A DNA stretch of 64,000 bases from Blastochloris viridis (GCF_001402875.1 NZ_CP012946.1:1094001-1158000), one strand, 5' to 3'. Positions 39,918 to 50,802 are shown, counted from the stretch's first letter. Numbers and translations are program-made. Notes: generated by a model not told the origin, from the sequence alone.

Positions 39918-40640
39918 CTACGGCTTGACGGCGAGGTCGGCGGTCGCCGCCAGGTAGCGCCGGTCGATGCCGGTGGCGCCGACCTTGAACACCGCGAACA
40001 CCACCGCCACCACCGGCGGCTTTGAGGGCCGCGCCAGCACCACCACCTCGGCGATGGCATAGCCGATCGGGCAGCCGCGGCTGGAAGGGATGCGGCTGTC
40101 GTCCTGCAGCCGGCGGATGCGGGCGCCCTCGAGCGTGAGCAGGTCGAGCGCCAGCCCGACCGACTCGCCGGCGAAGCCCTCGCAGCCGTCGGCCGCCAGC
40201 AGCTTGGGCGTGAGCCGCACCCGCGCCGGGCCGATCGAGGGGATCGTCACCACCACCTCGTCGCCCTTGTCGATCGGCTCGCCGGGCTTGCGTTCGAGCA
40301 GCGTCACGCCGGGGGTGTCGAGCCCGAGCTTGCCCCAACGGCGCTCGGCGGTCTCGCCGATTTCGCGGCGGGCGTCGCGGGTGGTCTTGTCGCGGTCCTT
40401 CAGCACCAGCGCGATCGGGCTGTCCGGCAGCCATTTGTCGGTGGTGACGTCGACGGCGTGAACCGAGGCGTAGGGATACCACGTCTCCGGCTCGCGGCCG
40501 GACTGGGCGTAGGCGAAATACCGCCCGTTGGCGGAAAAGCCGAGCACCAGCAGTTCGGCCTCATCGCCCGGCGTCGCGGCCGCCGGTGCGGCGAGCAGTA
40601 GCAGGATCAAAATGGCCCGGCGCAGCATCCGACTCGTCAT
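39918..40640 (-). CDS. DUF2259 secreted protein
   Basis: A 240-residue exported protein: signal peptide at residues 1-22 (AILILLLLAAPAAATPG), then a domain beginning LVLGFSANGRYFAYAQSGREPETWYPYASVHAVDV, the pattern of the DUF2259 'predicted secreted protein' family. Function is not established. Two cysteines (DGCEGF and RGCPIG) could form a disulphide in the periplasm. It is upstream of purB on the same strand, but the link to purine synthesis is probably only positional. Confidence 0.72.
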   Translation of the reverse strand: MTSRMLRRAILILLLLAAPAAATPGDEAELLVLGFSANGRYFAYAQSGREPETWYPYASVHAVDVTTDKWLPDSPIALVLKDRDKTTRDARREIGETAERRWGKLGLDTPGVTLLERKPGEPIDKGDEVVVTIPSIGPARVRLTPKLLAADGCEGFAGESVGLALDLLTLEGARIRRLQDDSRIPSSRGCPIGYAIAEVVVLARPSKPPVVAVVFAVFKVGATGIDRRYLAATADLAVKP

Positions 40641-40865
40641 TCCCTATCGGAACGTGGCACGGCCGATATCATAGACCAAGCCGCGACAGCCGACAGCATC
40701 GCGTGCCCAGTGCAAGGATCCGCGGTGTCGGGTCCCAGCGCCATGTCGCGTGGGCGAGGAGCTAAAGACCTCCGGATGCTGACGGCTGGGGCTGCCTGGA
40801 CCTCAAATCAATGACTTCACGACAATCGGCGATCGCGCCCCATGGCCGGCTGCTGCCGGTTGGCA

Positions 40866-41057
40866 TCATGGCTTCTTGGGCGCCCTCTTGCCGAAGGTGG
40901 CGTCCAACTCATCCTTGCCGATGCGCGCGGCGGGGTCGCCGACCTCATCCAGGTTCTGTTCCTGGGTTCCGTCGCCCATCATGCCGGGGTGAGAGACCTT
41001 CGGCAGATCGGAGCTCTTGGGATCAGAGCTCTTGGGATCGTGCGGCTTGCTGGTCAT
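40866..41057 (-). CDS. Small hydrophilic hypothetical protein
   Basis: A 63-residue, highly charged and probably disordered protein (TSKPHDPKSSDPKSSDLPKVSHPGMMGDGTQEQ...). It contains a duplicated DPKSS unit encoded by a 15-bp tandem DNA repeat. The ATG at 41057 has GGAG 8 nt upstream, favouring it over a GTG at 41066. The function is unknown. It lies alone between glnA and DUF2259 genes, and its reality rests on the ribosome site and composition. Confidence 0.5.
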   Translation of the reverse strand: MTSKPHDPKSSDPKSSDLPKVSHPGMMGDGTQEQNLDEVGDPAARIGKDELDATFGKRAPKKP

Positions 41058-41151
41058 GACGGACACTCCGAGCGCGGATGCGCCCGGCTCAACACCGCGA
41101 GCGACGGCCGGTTCCGGACTGGCGGCGCGGGATGCGCGGTGTCCAAACGCA

Positions 41152-41175
41152 AGCGGGGCGCCTGAGCGCCCCGCT
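41152..41175 (-). terminator. Terminator of the glnB-glnA operon
   Basis: Perfect 10-bp stem AGCGGGGCGC/GCGCCCCGCT with a 4-nt loop, 34 bp beyond the glnA stop. The minus-strand tail is TGCGTTTGG, with few T residues. Confidence 0.65.
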
Positions 41176-41208
41176 GAAACCTTGCGTCAGTGACCGACCA
41201 AAAGCCGA

Positions 41209-42618
41209 TCAGACCGAATAGTACATGTCGAACTCGACCGGGTGCGGGGTCATTTCGAACCGCATCACCTCGACCATCTTCAGCTCGATGTAGCTGTCGA
41301 TGAAGTCGTCGTTGAACACGCCGCCAGCGGTGAGGAAGGCGCGGTCCTTGTCGAGGCTCGACAGCGCCTCGCGCAGCGAGCCGCACACAGTCGGGATGCG
41401 CTTCAGTTCGCGCGGCGGCAGATCATAGAGATCCTTGTCCATCGCCGGGCCGGGATCGATCTTGTTCTTGATGCCGTCGAGGCCGGCCATCGTCATCGCC
41501 GCGAAGGCGAGGTAGGGGTTCGCGCCCGGATCGGGGAAGCGGACCTCGACGCGCTTGGCCTTCGGGTTGTTGGTGTAGGGGATGCGGCAGGACGCCGAGC
41601 GGTTGCGCGACGAATAGGCGAGCAGCACCGGCGCCTCGTAGCCCGGCACCAGACGCTTGTAGGAGTTGGTCAGCGGGTTGGTGAAGGCGTTGAGGGCCTT
41701 GGCGTGCTTGATGATGCCGCCGATGTACCACAGGCACTCATCGGAGAGGTCGGCGTACTTGTCGCCGGCGAACACCGGCTTGCCGCCCTTCCAGATCGAC
41801 TGGTGGCAGTGCATGCCCGAGCCGTTGTCGCCGAACACCGGCTTCGGCATGAAGGTGGCGGTCTTGCCGTAAATGTGGGCGACCTGGTGGATGCAGTACT
41901 TATAGATCTGCAGATGGTCCGCCATCAGCGTCAGCGTGTCGAACTTCACGCCGAGTTCGTGCTGGGCGGATGCCACCTCGTGATGGTGCTTTTCGACCTT
42001 CACGCCCATCTTGGCCATGGCGCCGAGCATTTCGGAGCGCATGTCCTGGGCGGAGTCGACCGGCGGCACCGGGAAGTAGCCGCCCTTGGTGCGGACGCGG
42101 TGGCCGAGGTTGCCGCTCTCATAGTCGGTGTCGGCGTTGATCGGCAGCTCGGCCGAGTCGAGCACGAAGCCGGTGTTGTAGGGGTCGGCCTTGAACTTGA
42201 CGTCGTCGAAGATGAAGAACTCGGCTTCCGGACCGAAGAAGATGGTGTCGCCGACGCCGGACGCCTTCACGTAGGCTTCGGCCTTCTTGGCGATGCCGCG
42301 CGGGTCGCGGTTGTAGGCTTCGCCGGTGGTCGGCTCGAGCACGTCGCAGACGATCGACAGCGTGGTCTCGGCGAAGAACGGGTCGATGGTGGCGGTCGCC
42401 GGGTCGGGCATCAGGTTCATGTCCGACTCGTTGATCGCCTTCCAGCCGGCGATCGAGGAGCCGTCGAACATCACGCCTTCCGAGAAGACTTCGTCGTCGA
42501 TCAGCGAAACGTCGAAGGTCACATGCTGCCACTTGCCGCGAGGGTCGGTGAAGCGGAAGTCGACGTATTTGATGTCATTGTCGCTGATCAGCTTAAGCAC
42601 ATCTTGTGCCGTCTTCAT
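41209..42618 (-). CDS. glnA: Glutamine synthetase type I
   Basis: ATP-dependent assimilation of ammonium into glutamine. The 469-residue protein is the GSI-beta dodecamer type. Visible blocks are [49 protein letters not shown] and [17 protein letters not shown]. The adenylylation site is present, with Tyr398 in [11 protein letters not shown], so activity should be controlled by GlnE in response to PII. The ATG at 42618 is the normal start. It lies 78 bp downstream of glnB and ends at a hairpin. Confidence 0.98.
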   Translation of the reverse strand: MKTAQDVLKLISDNDIKYVDFRFTDPRGKWQHVTFDVSLIDDEVFSEGVMFDGSSIAGWKAINESDMNLMPDPATATIDPFFAETTLSIVCDVLEPTTGEAYNRDPRGIAKKAEAYVKASGVGDTIFFGPEAEFFIFDDVKFKADPYNTGFVLDSAELPINADTDYESGNLGHRVRTKGGYFPVPPVDSAQDMRSEMLGAMAKMGVKVEKHHHEVASAQHELGVKFDTLTLMADHLQIYKYCIHQVAHIYGKTATFMPKPVFGDNGSGMHCHQSIWKGGKPVFAGDKYADLSDECLWYIGGIIKHAKALNAFTNPLTNSYKRLVPGYEAPVLLAYSSRNRSASCRIPYTNNPKAKRVEVRFPDPGANPYLAFAAMTMAGLDGIKNKIDPGPAMDKDLYDLPPRELKRIPTVCGSLREALSSLDKDRAFLTAGGVFNDDFIDSYIELKMVEVMRFEMTPHPVEFDMYYSV

Positions 42619-42696
42619 GTCATTTCCTCTTGATGCGACGGGGTCGCGGTAGCAGGCCTGGAGGTTTTGGAAGTCAGGAGAACGCGGAGGCGCGCA

Positions 42697-43116
<420 letters not shown>

Positions 43117-43319
43117 TTAAGATAACGCTGAAGGAACAAAGCTTTGCTGATCGCGGTTAAAATCGCTTGGCCTATTGTTCCGCGAAGTGTGCCCAGCAAA
43201 AAGGCCGGGCGCCTACGAAATAGGCCGCTCCATCGCTTCCGGTCAATCTCGGACTCCGCCGTGAGCCTGTTGTTTGTGCAGCATGCCGATCTCGCGGGCG
43301 ATCACTGGGGCGTGCCAGC

Positions 43320-44852
43320 ATGCTGATCGAGCTTCTCTCCGTCGCCGAGATGGCCGAGGCCGACCGCCGCACCATTGCCGCCGGCACCCCGGGCCTCACC
43401 TTGATGGATCGCGCCGGGGTGGCGGTAGCGGACGCCGCCGCCCGCCGCTTCCCGCTGGCGACGCCGGGGCTGGTGGTGTGCGGGCCGGGCAACAATGGCG
43501 GCGATGGCTTCGTCGCCGCCCGCCTGCTGGCGCAGCGGGGCTACCCGATGCGGCTGATCCTGCTCGGGCCGCGCGAGCGCCTCACCGGCGATGCGGCGGA
43601 GTCCGCCGCGCGGTTCCGCGGCGAGATCGAGCCGCCGGAGGTGTTCGACGGCGTCCGCGCCGGCTTCATCGTCGATGCGCTGTTCGGCGCCGGGCTCGAC
43701 CGCCCGATCGAAGGCGCCGCCGCTGACCTGATCGCCCGCATCAACGGCGCCGGCGTGCCGGTGGTGGCGGTCGACCTGCCGTCCGGCATCAATGGCGATA
43801 CCGGCCAGGTGATGGGGGTCGCAGTGCGCGCGGTGGAGACGGTGACGTTTTGCCGGCGCAAGCCCGGCCACCTGTTGCTGCCGGGGCGGATACAGTGCGG
43901 CAGGGTGCGGGTCGCCGATATCGGTATCACGGATGAAACGGTTACCGCAGTTGGCCCGAGCCTTTACGCCAACGGTCCTGCGCTGTGGGGCGACCGGTTC
44001 TTCGTCCCGACCCTCATCGACCACAAGTACGTCCGCGGCCATGCCGTGCTGGTGTCGGGGCCGCGTGGGCGCACCGGCGCCATCCGCATGGCGGCGCGCG
44101 CCGCGCTCAGGGCCGGCGCCGGGCTGGTGACGGTGGCGAGCCCGCTCGACGCGCTCGACGAGAACGCCGGCGTCCTCACCGCGGTGATGGTGCGGCCGGT
44201 GGCCGGGGCGGCGGCGCTGTCCGACCTGATCGCCGACGAGCGCTTCCGCGCGGTCGGGCTTGGCCCGGCGCTCGGCACCGGGCCGGAGGCGGCGGCTTTG
44301 GTCGACGCCGCGCTGGCGTCCGGCCGTGCCGTGGTGCTGGACGCCGATGCGCTGACGCTGTTTTCCGGCCGGGCCGGCGACCTCGCCCACCGCATCAAAG
44401 CCCAGCCCGCGCGGCTGGTGGTGATCACCCCGCACGAGGGCGAGTTCGCCCGGCTGTTCCTTGGCGATCCGCTGAAGCATGGGCCCAAGCTCGACCGTGC
44501 CCGGCGGGCGGCGGCCCGGCTCGGCGCCGTCGTCGTGCTGAAGGGCGGCGACAGCGTCATCGCCGCGCCGGACGGCCGCGCCGCCATCACCGAGAACGCG
44601 CCGCCGTGGCTCGCCACCGCCGGCTCCGGCGACGTCCTGGCCGGCATCGCCACCGCCATGCTGTGCCAGGGCATGCCGGCGTTCGAGGCGGCGTGCGCGG
44701 CGACCTGGCTGCACGGCGAAAGCGGCCGCGAGGCCGGTCCCGGCCTGATCGCCGAGGACCTGCCGGAGGCGCTGCCGCGGGTGACGCGGGCGCTTTATGA
44801 GCAGCTCGACGTCGACCTCCTGACGGGGTGGCGGACGCCGCCGGGGGAGTAG
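43320..44852 (+). CDS. nnr: Bifunctional NAD(P)HX epimerase/dehydratase
   Basis: Repairs hydrated NAD(P)H. The 510-residue protein fuses an N-terminal YjeF epimerase (AEMAEADRRTIAAGTPGLTLMDRAG, GPGNNGGDGFVAARLL, VAVDLPSGINGDTG) to a C-terminal ADP-dependent dehydratase of the ribokinase-like fold (VITPHEGEFARLF, VVLKGGDSVIAAPDGR, GSGDVLAGIATAMLCQG). Both halves have their nucleotide-binding motifs. The ATG at 43320 has no strong ribosome site, but begins the conserved region. In this bacterial group the gene commonly sits beside glnB-glnA. Confidence 0.95.
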   Translation: MLIELLSVAEMAEADRRTIAAGTPGLTLMDRAGVAVADAAARRFPLATPGLVVCGPGNNGGDGFVAARLLAQRGYPMRLILLGPRERLTGDAAESAARFRGEIEPPEVFDGVRAGFIVDALFGAGLDRPIEGAAADLIARINGAGVPVVAVDLPSGINGDTGQVMGVAVRAVETVTFCRRKPGHLLLPGRIQCGRVRVADIGITDETVTAVGPSLYANGPALWGDRFFVPTLIDHKYVRGHAVLVSGPRGRTGAIRMAARAALRAGAGLVTVASPLDALDENAGVLTAVMVRPVAGAAALSDLIADERFRAVGLGPALGTGPEAAALVDAALASGRAVVLDADALTLFSGRAGDLAHRIKAQPARLVVITPHEGEFARLFLGDPLKHGPKLDRARRAAARLGAVVVLKGGDSVIAAPDGRAAITENAPPWLATAGSGDVLAGIATAMLCQGMPAFEAACAATWLHGESGREAGPGLIAEDLPEALPRVTRALYEQLDVDLLTGWRTPPGE

Positions 44853-44972
44853 CCGGCGAGGCATGATGCCCGGTCGTTCCGCCAGGCGGCGGCAGTCGCT
44901 GCGCATCCCGCCCCGCCCGAGGATGACGGGGCGAGGTTCCCGATCTCATTTTGACGGCCGCGCAGTCCCGCC

Positions 44973-46433
44973 TCACGTCACCTCGAACCACGTCGCCATG
45001 CTGGTGGCCTGTTGATCAAGCATGCGGCACTCGAGCAGCCACTTGCCCGGATTGTCGGCAACGAACGCGATCCGGGCGGTGCGGTCGTCGCCGACCAGCA
45101 GGGTGTCGTGCCACCACGGCTTCCAGCCGTCGTCGAGGCTGTCGAGCAGGCGGACATGGTGGCCGTGGATATGAACGACGTGCGGCCGGCGCGTCCGGTT
45201 GACCAGCGCCAGCACCACGGTGCGGCCGCGCGGTACGCTGAACAGCGGCGGCCCGACTTCGCCGGACTGAGCCGACAAGGCCCACGCCGGCGGCCTGGCG
45301 ACCGTCGTCTTCGGCGGCTCCTTGTCCTTTGCAGCGGAATCCTTTGCAGCAGTCGGGGGGCGCTCGCGGGTTGGCTCCTTCGCCGGCGCGAGCGCGGACT
45401 CCTGGCCGCCGCCGTCCATCACCAGTTCGGCGCGGAGGGCGCCCGTCAGCTCGATGGTGCGGGGCAGGGGATTGGCCGGCAGCTCCGCGACCTTGCCGAG
45501 CGGATCGGGTCGCCGCGGCGGGCCGGGATCGATGACGAAGCGCGCCAGCACCGCGTCGGTGCCGTAGCCGCGCAGCCGGATGGCCGGCGGCGAGGCATCG
45601 GTCGCGGCGGCCGGCATGTCCACCATCACGTCGACCCGGGCGCCGGGCGGCAGGGCAAGGGTCGGCCGGCCGAGCTCGAACACCTCGGCGGGCTGGCCGT
45701 CGACTGCGACCACCACGGGCTTGAGGCCGCCCTCGAACGTCAGCGCCGCGATGCGCGCCGTGGTGGCGTTGATCAGGCGCAGGCGGACGCGGTCGCTCGC
45801 CTTCACGGCAACGTCCTGGCCGGGCTGGCCGTTCAGGGTGGCGAGCGATCCGACCCGGCCGGCGGTGCCGGGCTCGGCGACCGTGGAGTCGAGGGCGCCG
45901 GCCGCGGTGATGAGCCAGTCCTGCAGCAGAAGAACGAGGTCGTGGTCGGCCGCCGGCGCCGTGTCCTCCTCGACGATCAGCGCGCCGGCGAGGCCGCGGC
46001 CGAGTTGCTCGACGCTGTTCGTGTGGTACCAGAAGGTGCCGGCGTCCGGGCAGGTGAAGCGGTAGTCGAAGCTGGCGCCGGGGGCGATCGGCGGCTGGGT
46101 GAGGTGCGGCACGCCGTCCATGCGGTTGTCGATGCGCAGGCCGTGCCAGTGGATGGCGGTGGGCCCGGGCAGTTCGTTGGCGGCGGTGACCCAGACTTCG
46201 CCGCCGCGCCGCACCTTCAGCACCGGGCCGGGCACCGCGCCGTCGAATCCCCACGCTGGCGTCGGCGGCGAATCGGCGCCGCGCAGCGCGGCGCTGGCCG
46301 GCCGCAGCGCAAGGCGGCGCGGCGTCCGCTCCGGTGCGGCCGGCTCGGCGGACGGCCGGCTCGGCGCAAGCGCGACCAGCCAGACGAGGGCGCCGCCCAG
46401 CACGATGCGGCGGGACATACGGCGTTGGGTCAT
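44973..46433 (-). CDS. Multicopper oxidase-like protein lacking several copper ligands
   Basis: A 486-residue exported cupredoxin-family protein. The N-terminus (SRRIVLGGALVWLVAL) resembles a twin-arginine signal. Three cupredoxin domains carry HWHGL (His95, His97), WYHTN (His137, Asn139) and HVVHIHGHH (His418, His421, His423). The C-terminal motif, usually HCHxxxH, reads ECRMLDQ: Cys469 is kept, but both trinuclear His are Glu468 and Arg470, and the type 1 His is Gln474. WYHxH also has Asn for His. Oxidase activity of the usual kind is therefore doubtful; a SufI/FtsP-like structural role or a partial copper site is possible. A charged insert near residues 345-375 (about KEPTRERPPTAAKDSAAKDK) is unusual. 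Confidence 0.8.
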   Translation of the reverse strand: MTQRRMSRRIVLGGALVWLVALAPSRPSAEPAAPERTPRRLALRPASAALRGADSPPTPAWGFDGAVPGPVLKVRRGGEVWVTAANELPGPTAIHWHGLRIDNRMDGVPHLTQPPIAPGASFDYRFTCPDAGTFWYHTNSVEQLGRGLAGALIVEEDTAPAADHDLVLLLQDWLITAAGALDSTVAEPGTAGRVGSLATLNGQPGQDVAVKASDRVRLRLINATTARIAALTFEGGLKPVVVAVDGQPAEVFELGRPTLALPPGARVDVMVDMPAAATDASPPAIRLRGYGTDAVLARFVIDPGPPRRPDPLGKVAELPANPLPRTIELTGALRAELVMDGGGQESALAPAKEPTRERPPTAAKDSAAKDKEPPKTTVARPPAWALSAQSGEVGPPLFSVPRGRTVVLALVNRTRRPHVVHIHGHHVRLLDSLDDGWKPWWHDTLLVGDDRTARIAFVADNPGKWLLECRMLDQQATSMATWFEVT

Positions 46434-46606
46434 TCGGCATCTCTGGGTTCAGGCTCGGGCGGCGCCGTGTTATGTCATCGATCGTGGCGGGACGCGCCGT
46501 CTTCGCTGTTGGTCGTGGCGGTCTTGCCGCATTTCCCGCTGGAATCGGGGGAAGTGCGTGCTATAAGCCGCCTCCCGACCGACCACGAGCGCGAGCCCGT
46601 GTCGTT

Positions 46607-46691
46607 GCGGGCGTGGCGGAACTGGTAGACGCGCTGGATTTAGGTTCCAGTGACGAAAGTCGTGGGGGTTCGAGCCCCTCCGCCCGCACCA
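46607..46691 (+). tRNA. tRNA-Leu (anticodon UAG)
   Basis: An 85-nt cloverleaf with acceptor GCGGGCG/CGCCCGC, discriminator A and an encoded CCA. The anticodon arm is CTGGA-TTTAGGT-TCCAG with anticodon TAG. The variable arm is long (TGACGAAAGTCGT), as expected for class II tRNA-Leu, and the T-loop is TTCGAGC. Confidence 0.97.
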
Positions 46692-46794
46692 TCTCCCGCG
46701 AAGTCGGGTCGTGACGCCCTTTAACCTTGGGAAAAGCGGCCAGTGCTTGACCCGCGCGGGGCGGGACAGACCTTCGATTCGAAAGAGCGCGACC

Positions 46795-48156
46795 ATGCAG
46801 GTAACCCAAACCGTTGACGAAGGCCTGAAGCGCGAGTTCCGCGTGGTTCTCGAGGCCAGCGACCTCGACCGTCGCGCCATCTCCCGCATCGAGGAACTCA
46901 AGGACCGAGTCCGTATCAACGGCTTTCGGCCCGGAAAGGTGCCGCTGGCCCACCTCAAGCGGCTCTATGGCCGCTCGGTGATGGTCGAGGTGATCGAGCA
47001 GGCGGTGGCCGAGGCCAACAGCCAGATCGTCGCCGACAACAGCTTGAAGCTCGCACTCGAGCCCAAGGTGACCTTCCCTGAGAACCAGGACGCGGTGCAG
47101 GCCGCGGTCGAGGGTCAGGCCGACCTCACCTACACCGTGGCGCTGGAGGTCCTGCCCGAGATCGTGCTGGCCGATTTCACCGCCATTGCGGTCGAAAAGC
47201 CGGTGGCGCCGGTCGAAGACGCCGACGTCGATCAGGCGATCGACCGCCTGATCGACCAGAACCGGCCCTATGAGACCCGTCCGGAGGGCAGCGCGGCCGA
47301 GCCGCGCAACCGGGTGACGATCTCGTTCAAGGGCACCATCGGCGGCGAGCCGTTCGATGGCGGCACTGCCGAGGATGTGCCGGTGGTGCTGGGCTCCGAC
47401 ACCTTCATCCCGGGCTTCGAGCCGCAACTGATCGGCATCAAGGTCGGCGAGACCCGCACCGTCAACGTCACCTTCCCGGCCAACTATCTGGCGCCGCACC
47501 TCGCCGGCAAGGATGCCGCGTTCGAGGTGACCTGCACCGAGATCGCCGCTCCCGGCGTGGTCGAGGTCGACGATGCCTTCGCCAAGACGCTCGGAATCGA
47601 TACCCTCGACGGCCTCAAGGATGCCATCCGCAACCGCCTGAGCGGCGAGCGCGACGGTCTGTCCCGCGCCCGGGTCAAGCGGGCGCTGCTCGATGCGCTC
47701 GACGAGCGTCACAGCTTCGCGCTGCCGGACGGCCTGGTGGCCCAGGAATTCGACAGCATCTGGGGCCAGATCACCAGCGAGATGCAGCAGGCCGGCAAGA
47801 CCTTCGCGGATGAAGACACCACCGAGGAGGCCGCCCGCGCCGAGTATCGCAAGATTGCCGAGCGTCGTGTCCGCCTCGGCCTGGTGCTGGCGGAGCTCGG
47901 AACCAAGGCTGAGATCAAGGTGACCGACGACGAGGTCACCCGCCAGCTGGTCGAGCGCGCCCGCAGCTTCCCCGGTCAGGAGCAGCAGGTGTGGGACTAC
48001 TACCGCAAGAATCCGAACGCTCTGGCCAGCCTGCGCGCGCCGATCTTCGAGGAGAAGGTGGTCGATCACCTGCTGACGCTGGTTCAGGTGACCGAGAAGC
48101 GGGTGAGCAAGGAAGAATTGTTCCGCGAAGAGGACGCCGATAAGCTGGCCGGGTGA
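46795..48156 (+). CDS. tig: Trigger factor
   Basis: Ribosome-bound chaperone and peptidyl-prolyl isomerase. The 453-residue protein has the ribosome-docking signature near residues 43-50 (GFRPGKVPLAHLKRLYG), the FKBP domain (NRVTISFKGTIGGEPFDGGTAEDVPVVLGSDTFIPGFEPQLIG) and a helical C-terminal chaperone domain. The ATG at 46795 gives MQVTQTVDEGLKREF; the open frame to 46711 lies in the spacer after the tRNA. It heads the series tig-clpP-clpX-lon. Confidence 0.97.
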   Translation: MQVTQTVDEGLKREFRVVLEASDLDRRAISRIEELKDRVRINGFRPGKVPLAHLKRLYGRSVMVEVIEQAVAEANSQIVADNSLKLALEPKVTFPENQDAVQAAVEGQADLTYTVALEVLPEIVLADFTAIAVEKPVAPVEDADVDQAIDRLIDQNRPYETRPEGSAAEPRNRVTISFKGTIGGEPFDGGTAEDVPVVLGSDTFIPGFEPQLIGIKVGETRTVNVTFPANYLAPHLAGKDAAFEVTCTEIAAPGVVEVDDAFAKTLGIDTLDGLKDAIRNRLSGERDGLSRARVKRALLDALDERHSFALPDGLVAQEFDSIWGQITSEMQQAGKTFADEDTTEEAARAEYRKIAERRVRLGLVLAELGTKAEIKVTDDEVTRQLVERARSFPGQEQQVWDYYRKNPNALASLRAPIFEEKVVDHLLTLVQVTEKRVSKEELFREEDADKLAG

Positions 48157-48315
48157 GGTCCGCACGCGCCGACTCATGCGATGTTTCGCGGACGGCCGTC
48201 GGCCGGCAGTACTTGAAATTCCTGCCGACGGCACCACCCTTCCGGACTGCGCGAGCGAGGCTCAAGGCCATGCTTGCGCACTTCAGCTTACGGCAGTGCC
48301 ATTGCGAGGATCACG

Positions 48316-48954
48316 ATGCGCGACCCCATCGAAACCTATATGAACCTCGTCCCGATGGTGGTCGAGCAGACCAACCGCGGCGAGCGGGCCTATGACATTT
48401 TCTCCCGCCTGCTGAAGGAACGTATCATTTTTATCACGGGCCCGATCGAGGATGGCATGTCCACGCTCATCGTCGCCCAGTTGTTGTTCCTGGAAGCCGA
48501 GAATCCGAAGAAGGAAATCTCGATGTACATCAACTCGCCGGGCGGGGTGGTGACGTCGGGACTGGCGATCTACGACACCATGCAGTTCATCCGCCCGCCG
48601 GTCTCGACGCTGTGCGTCGGTCAGGCGGCGTCGATGGGCTCGCTGCTGCTGGCGGCGGGCGAGGCCGGGCTGCGGTTTGCGCTGCCGAATGCCCGCATCA
48701 TGGTCCACCAGCCCTCCGGCGGCTTCCAGGGTCAGACCTCCGACATCCTGATTCACGCGCGCGAGATCGAGAGCCTGCGGCGCCGGCTGAACGAGATCTA
48801 CGTTCACCACACCGGCCGCACCGTGAAGGAAATCGAGGACGCGCTGGAGCGCGACAACTTCATGACCTCGTCGGTCGCCAAGGATTTCGGTCTGGTCGAT
48901 CAGGTGATCGACAAGCGTCCCGACGAGGCCGCCAAGGACCTCAAGGCGTCCTGA
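48316..48954 (+). CDS. clpP: ATP-dependent Clp protease proteolytic subunit
   Basis: Serine protease barrel partnered by ClpX or ClpA. The 212-residue protein carries the catalytic triad Ser106 (GQAASMGS), His131 (MVHQPSGG) and Asp180 (ERDNFM). The ATG at 48316 follows a GCGAGGA ribosome site; an in-frame ATG at 48274 is less likely because [19 protein letters not shown] is the family start. clpX follows after a long 578-bp spacer. In this group ClpXP degrades CtrA and other cell-cycle proteins. Confidence 0.97.
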   Translation: MRDPIETYMNLVPMVVEQTNRGERAYDIFSRLLKERIIFITGPIEDGMSTLIVAQLLFLEAENPKKEISMYINSPGGVVTSGLAIYDTMQFIRPPVSTLCVGQAASMGSLLLAAGEAGLRFALPNARIMVHQPSGGFQGQTSDILIHAREIESLRRRLNEIYVHHTGRTVKEIEDALERDNFMTSSVAKDFGLVDQVIDKRPDEAAKDLKAS

Positions 48955-49532
48955 CCGTCCGTTCGCGGCGCCGGCGCGGCAGTCCCCGCCGGTGCCGAGG
49001 CACCCGGCACGCCTTAATTCCGTCGGCGTGCTCTTTCTCGCGGCGCATCGTTTGGCGTCGAAGGCGGTGCCGAGGTGGCGTGCCGGGCGTTCGCGTCGCA
49101 AAGGTGTTGGCCGGATCGCGCCCGGCGGCGGGCTCAAAGCTGTAGCTGGGCCGGATACGGCCCCGCCGCGGGGCAGACTGATACGGGTTCCGGCCGATCA
49201 GGCCGGCAACCGTCAGCGCATGCAAGGCCGGCGCGGCCGATGTGCGGTGCAAGAAAACTTGATCGCGGCGACGGGTGTGCCATGAACCGGCCTCGATTTT
49301 GCATCGTATTATTCCATGTTCATCCCGGGATGAATGGGCAGCAATGCCCCGACATTTCGGACCTTTTAACGCGGTATTGATCCGCTGGCCCGTATCGTGA
49401 TCGACTAGAGTGTCGGTGCGTTGTCGGGACGTCGTCATACTGATCCGGTCCCTTCCGGATCGCGGTGACCGGCCGGCAGGATGACATATTGCGAACTGCG
49501 GGGCGCGCTCGCGTCGCGGGAGACCAGTTGGA
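48955..49532. promoter_or_regulatory. clpP-clpX spacer with 16-bp palindrome
   Basis: A 578-bp gap with no convincing gene. TTCATCCCGGGATGAA at 49319-49334 is a perfect 16-bp palindrome, possibly an operator. The stretch just before clpX is more AT-rich and probably contains its promoter. The remaining open frames look like GC noise. Confidence 0.45.
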
Positions 49533-50795
49533 ATGAGCAAAGTCGGCGGCAGCGACTCGAAAAATACCCTCTACTGCTCTTTTTGCGGAAAGAGCCAGCA
49601 CGAGGTGCGCAAACTTATCGCAGGACCGACGGTGTTCATCTGCGATGAGTGCGTCGAGTTGTGCATGGATATCATCAGAGAGGAGAACAAGTCCTCGCTG
49701 GTGAAATCGCGAGATGGCATCCCGACGCCGCGTGAAATCCGCAAGGTGCTCGATGATTATGTCATCGGCCAGGACCACGCGAAGAAGGTTCTGTCTGTTG
49801 CGGTGCACAATCACTACAAGAGGCTGAACCACCAGTCCAAGCACAACGACGTCGAGTTGGCCAAGTCCAACATCCTCTTGATCGGGCCGACCGGCTCGGG
49901 AAAGACGCTGCTGGCGCAGACGCTGGCTCGCATCCTCGATGTGCCGTTCACCATGGCCGACGCCACCACGCTGACCGAGGCGGGTTATGTCGGCGAGGAT
50001 GTCGAGAACATCATTCTCAAGCTGCTGCAGGCGGCCGACTACAACGTCGAGCGGGCCCAGCGCGGCATCGTCTATATCGACGAAATCGACAAGATCAGCC
50101 GCAAGTCGGACAATCCGTCGATCACCCGTGATGTATCGGGCGAGGGCGTCCAGCAGGCGCTGCTCAAGATCATGGAAGGCACGGTGGCCTCTGTGCCGCC
50201 GCAGGGCGGGCGCAAGCATCCGCAGCAGGAGTTCCTGCAGGTCGACACCACGAACATCCTGTTCGTGTGCGGTGGCGCGTTCTCCGGCCTCGACAAGATC
50301 ATCTCCGCCCGCGGCCGCACCGCCTCGATCGGGTTCGGCGCCAAGGTGGTCGCGCCGGAGGATCGCCGCACCGGCGAGATCTTCCGCGAGGTCGAGCCCG
50401 AGGATCTGCTCAAGTACGGCCTCATTCCGGAGTTCGTCGGCCGTCTGCCGGTGATGGCGACGCTGGAGGACCTCGACGAGGACGCGCTGAAGAAGATCCT
50501 CACCGAGCCCAAGAATGCCCTGGTCAAGCAGTACCAGCGGCTGTTCGAGATGGAAGGCGTCGACCTCGGCATTCACGAGGATGCGCTGGGCGCCATCGCC
50601 AAGAAGGCGATCGAGCGCAAGACCGGCGCCCGCGGCCTGCGGTCGATCATGGAGAGCATCCTGCTCGACACCATGTTCGACCTGCCGGGCCTGGAGGGTG
50701 TTCAGGAAGTGGTGATCTCCGAGGAGGTGGTCACCACCGGCGCCCGGCCGCTGTACATCTACGCCGATCGCGCGGAAGCTGGCGCGAGTGCGTGA
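49533..50795 (+). CDS. clpX: ATP-dependent Clp protease ATP-binding subunit ClpX
   Basis: AAA+ unfoldase of ClpXP. The 420-residue protein has the N-terminal C4 zinc domain (Cys15, Cys18, Cys37, Cys40 in YCSFCGK...[10 protein letters not shown]), Walker A GPTGSGKT at residues 118-125, Walker [11 protein letters not shown], the sensor region with [19 protein letters not shown] and the IGF-type ClpP loop region ([10 protein letters not shown]). The start at 49533 is the normal MSK. A hairpin follows the stop. Confidence 0.98.
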   Translation: MSKVGGSDSKNTLYCSFCGKSQHEVRKLIAGPTVFICDECVELCMDIIREENKSSLVKSRDGIPTPREIRKVLDDYVIGQDHAKKVLSVAVHNHYKRLNHQSKHNDVELAKSNILLIGPTGSGKTLLAQTLARILDVPFTMADATTLTEAGYVGEDVENIILKLLQAADYNVERAQRGIVYIDEIDKISRKSDNPSITRDVSGEGVQQALLKIMEGTVASVPPQGGRKHPQQEFLQVDTTNILFVCGGAFSGLDKIISARGRTASIGFGAKVVAPEDRRTGEIFREVEPEDLLKYGLIPEFVGRLPVMATLEDLDEDALKKILTEPKNALVKQYQRLFEMEGVDLGIHEDALGAIAKKAIERKTGARGLRSIMESILLDTMFDLPGLEGVQEVVISEEVVTTGARPLYIYADRAEAGASA

Positions 50796-50802
50796 TTTGG
50801 GT

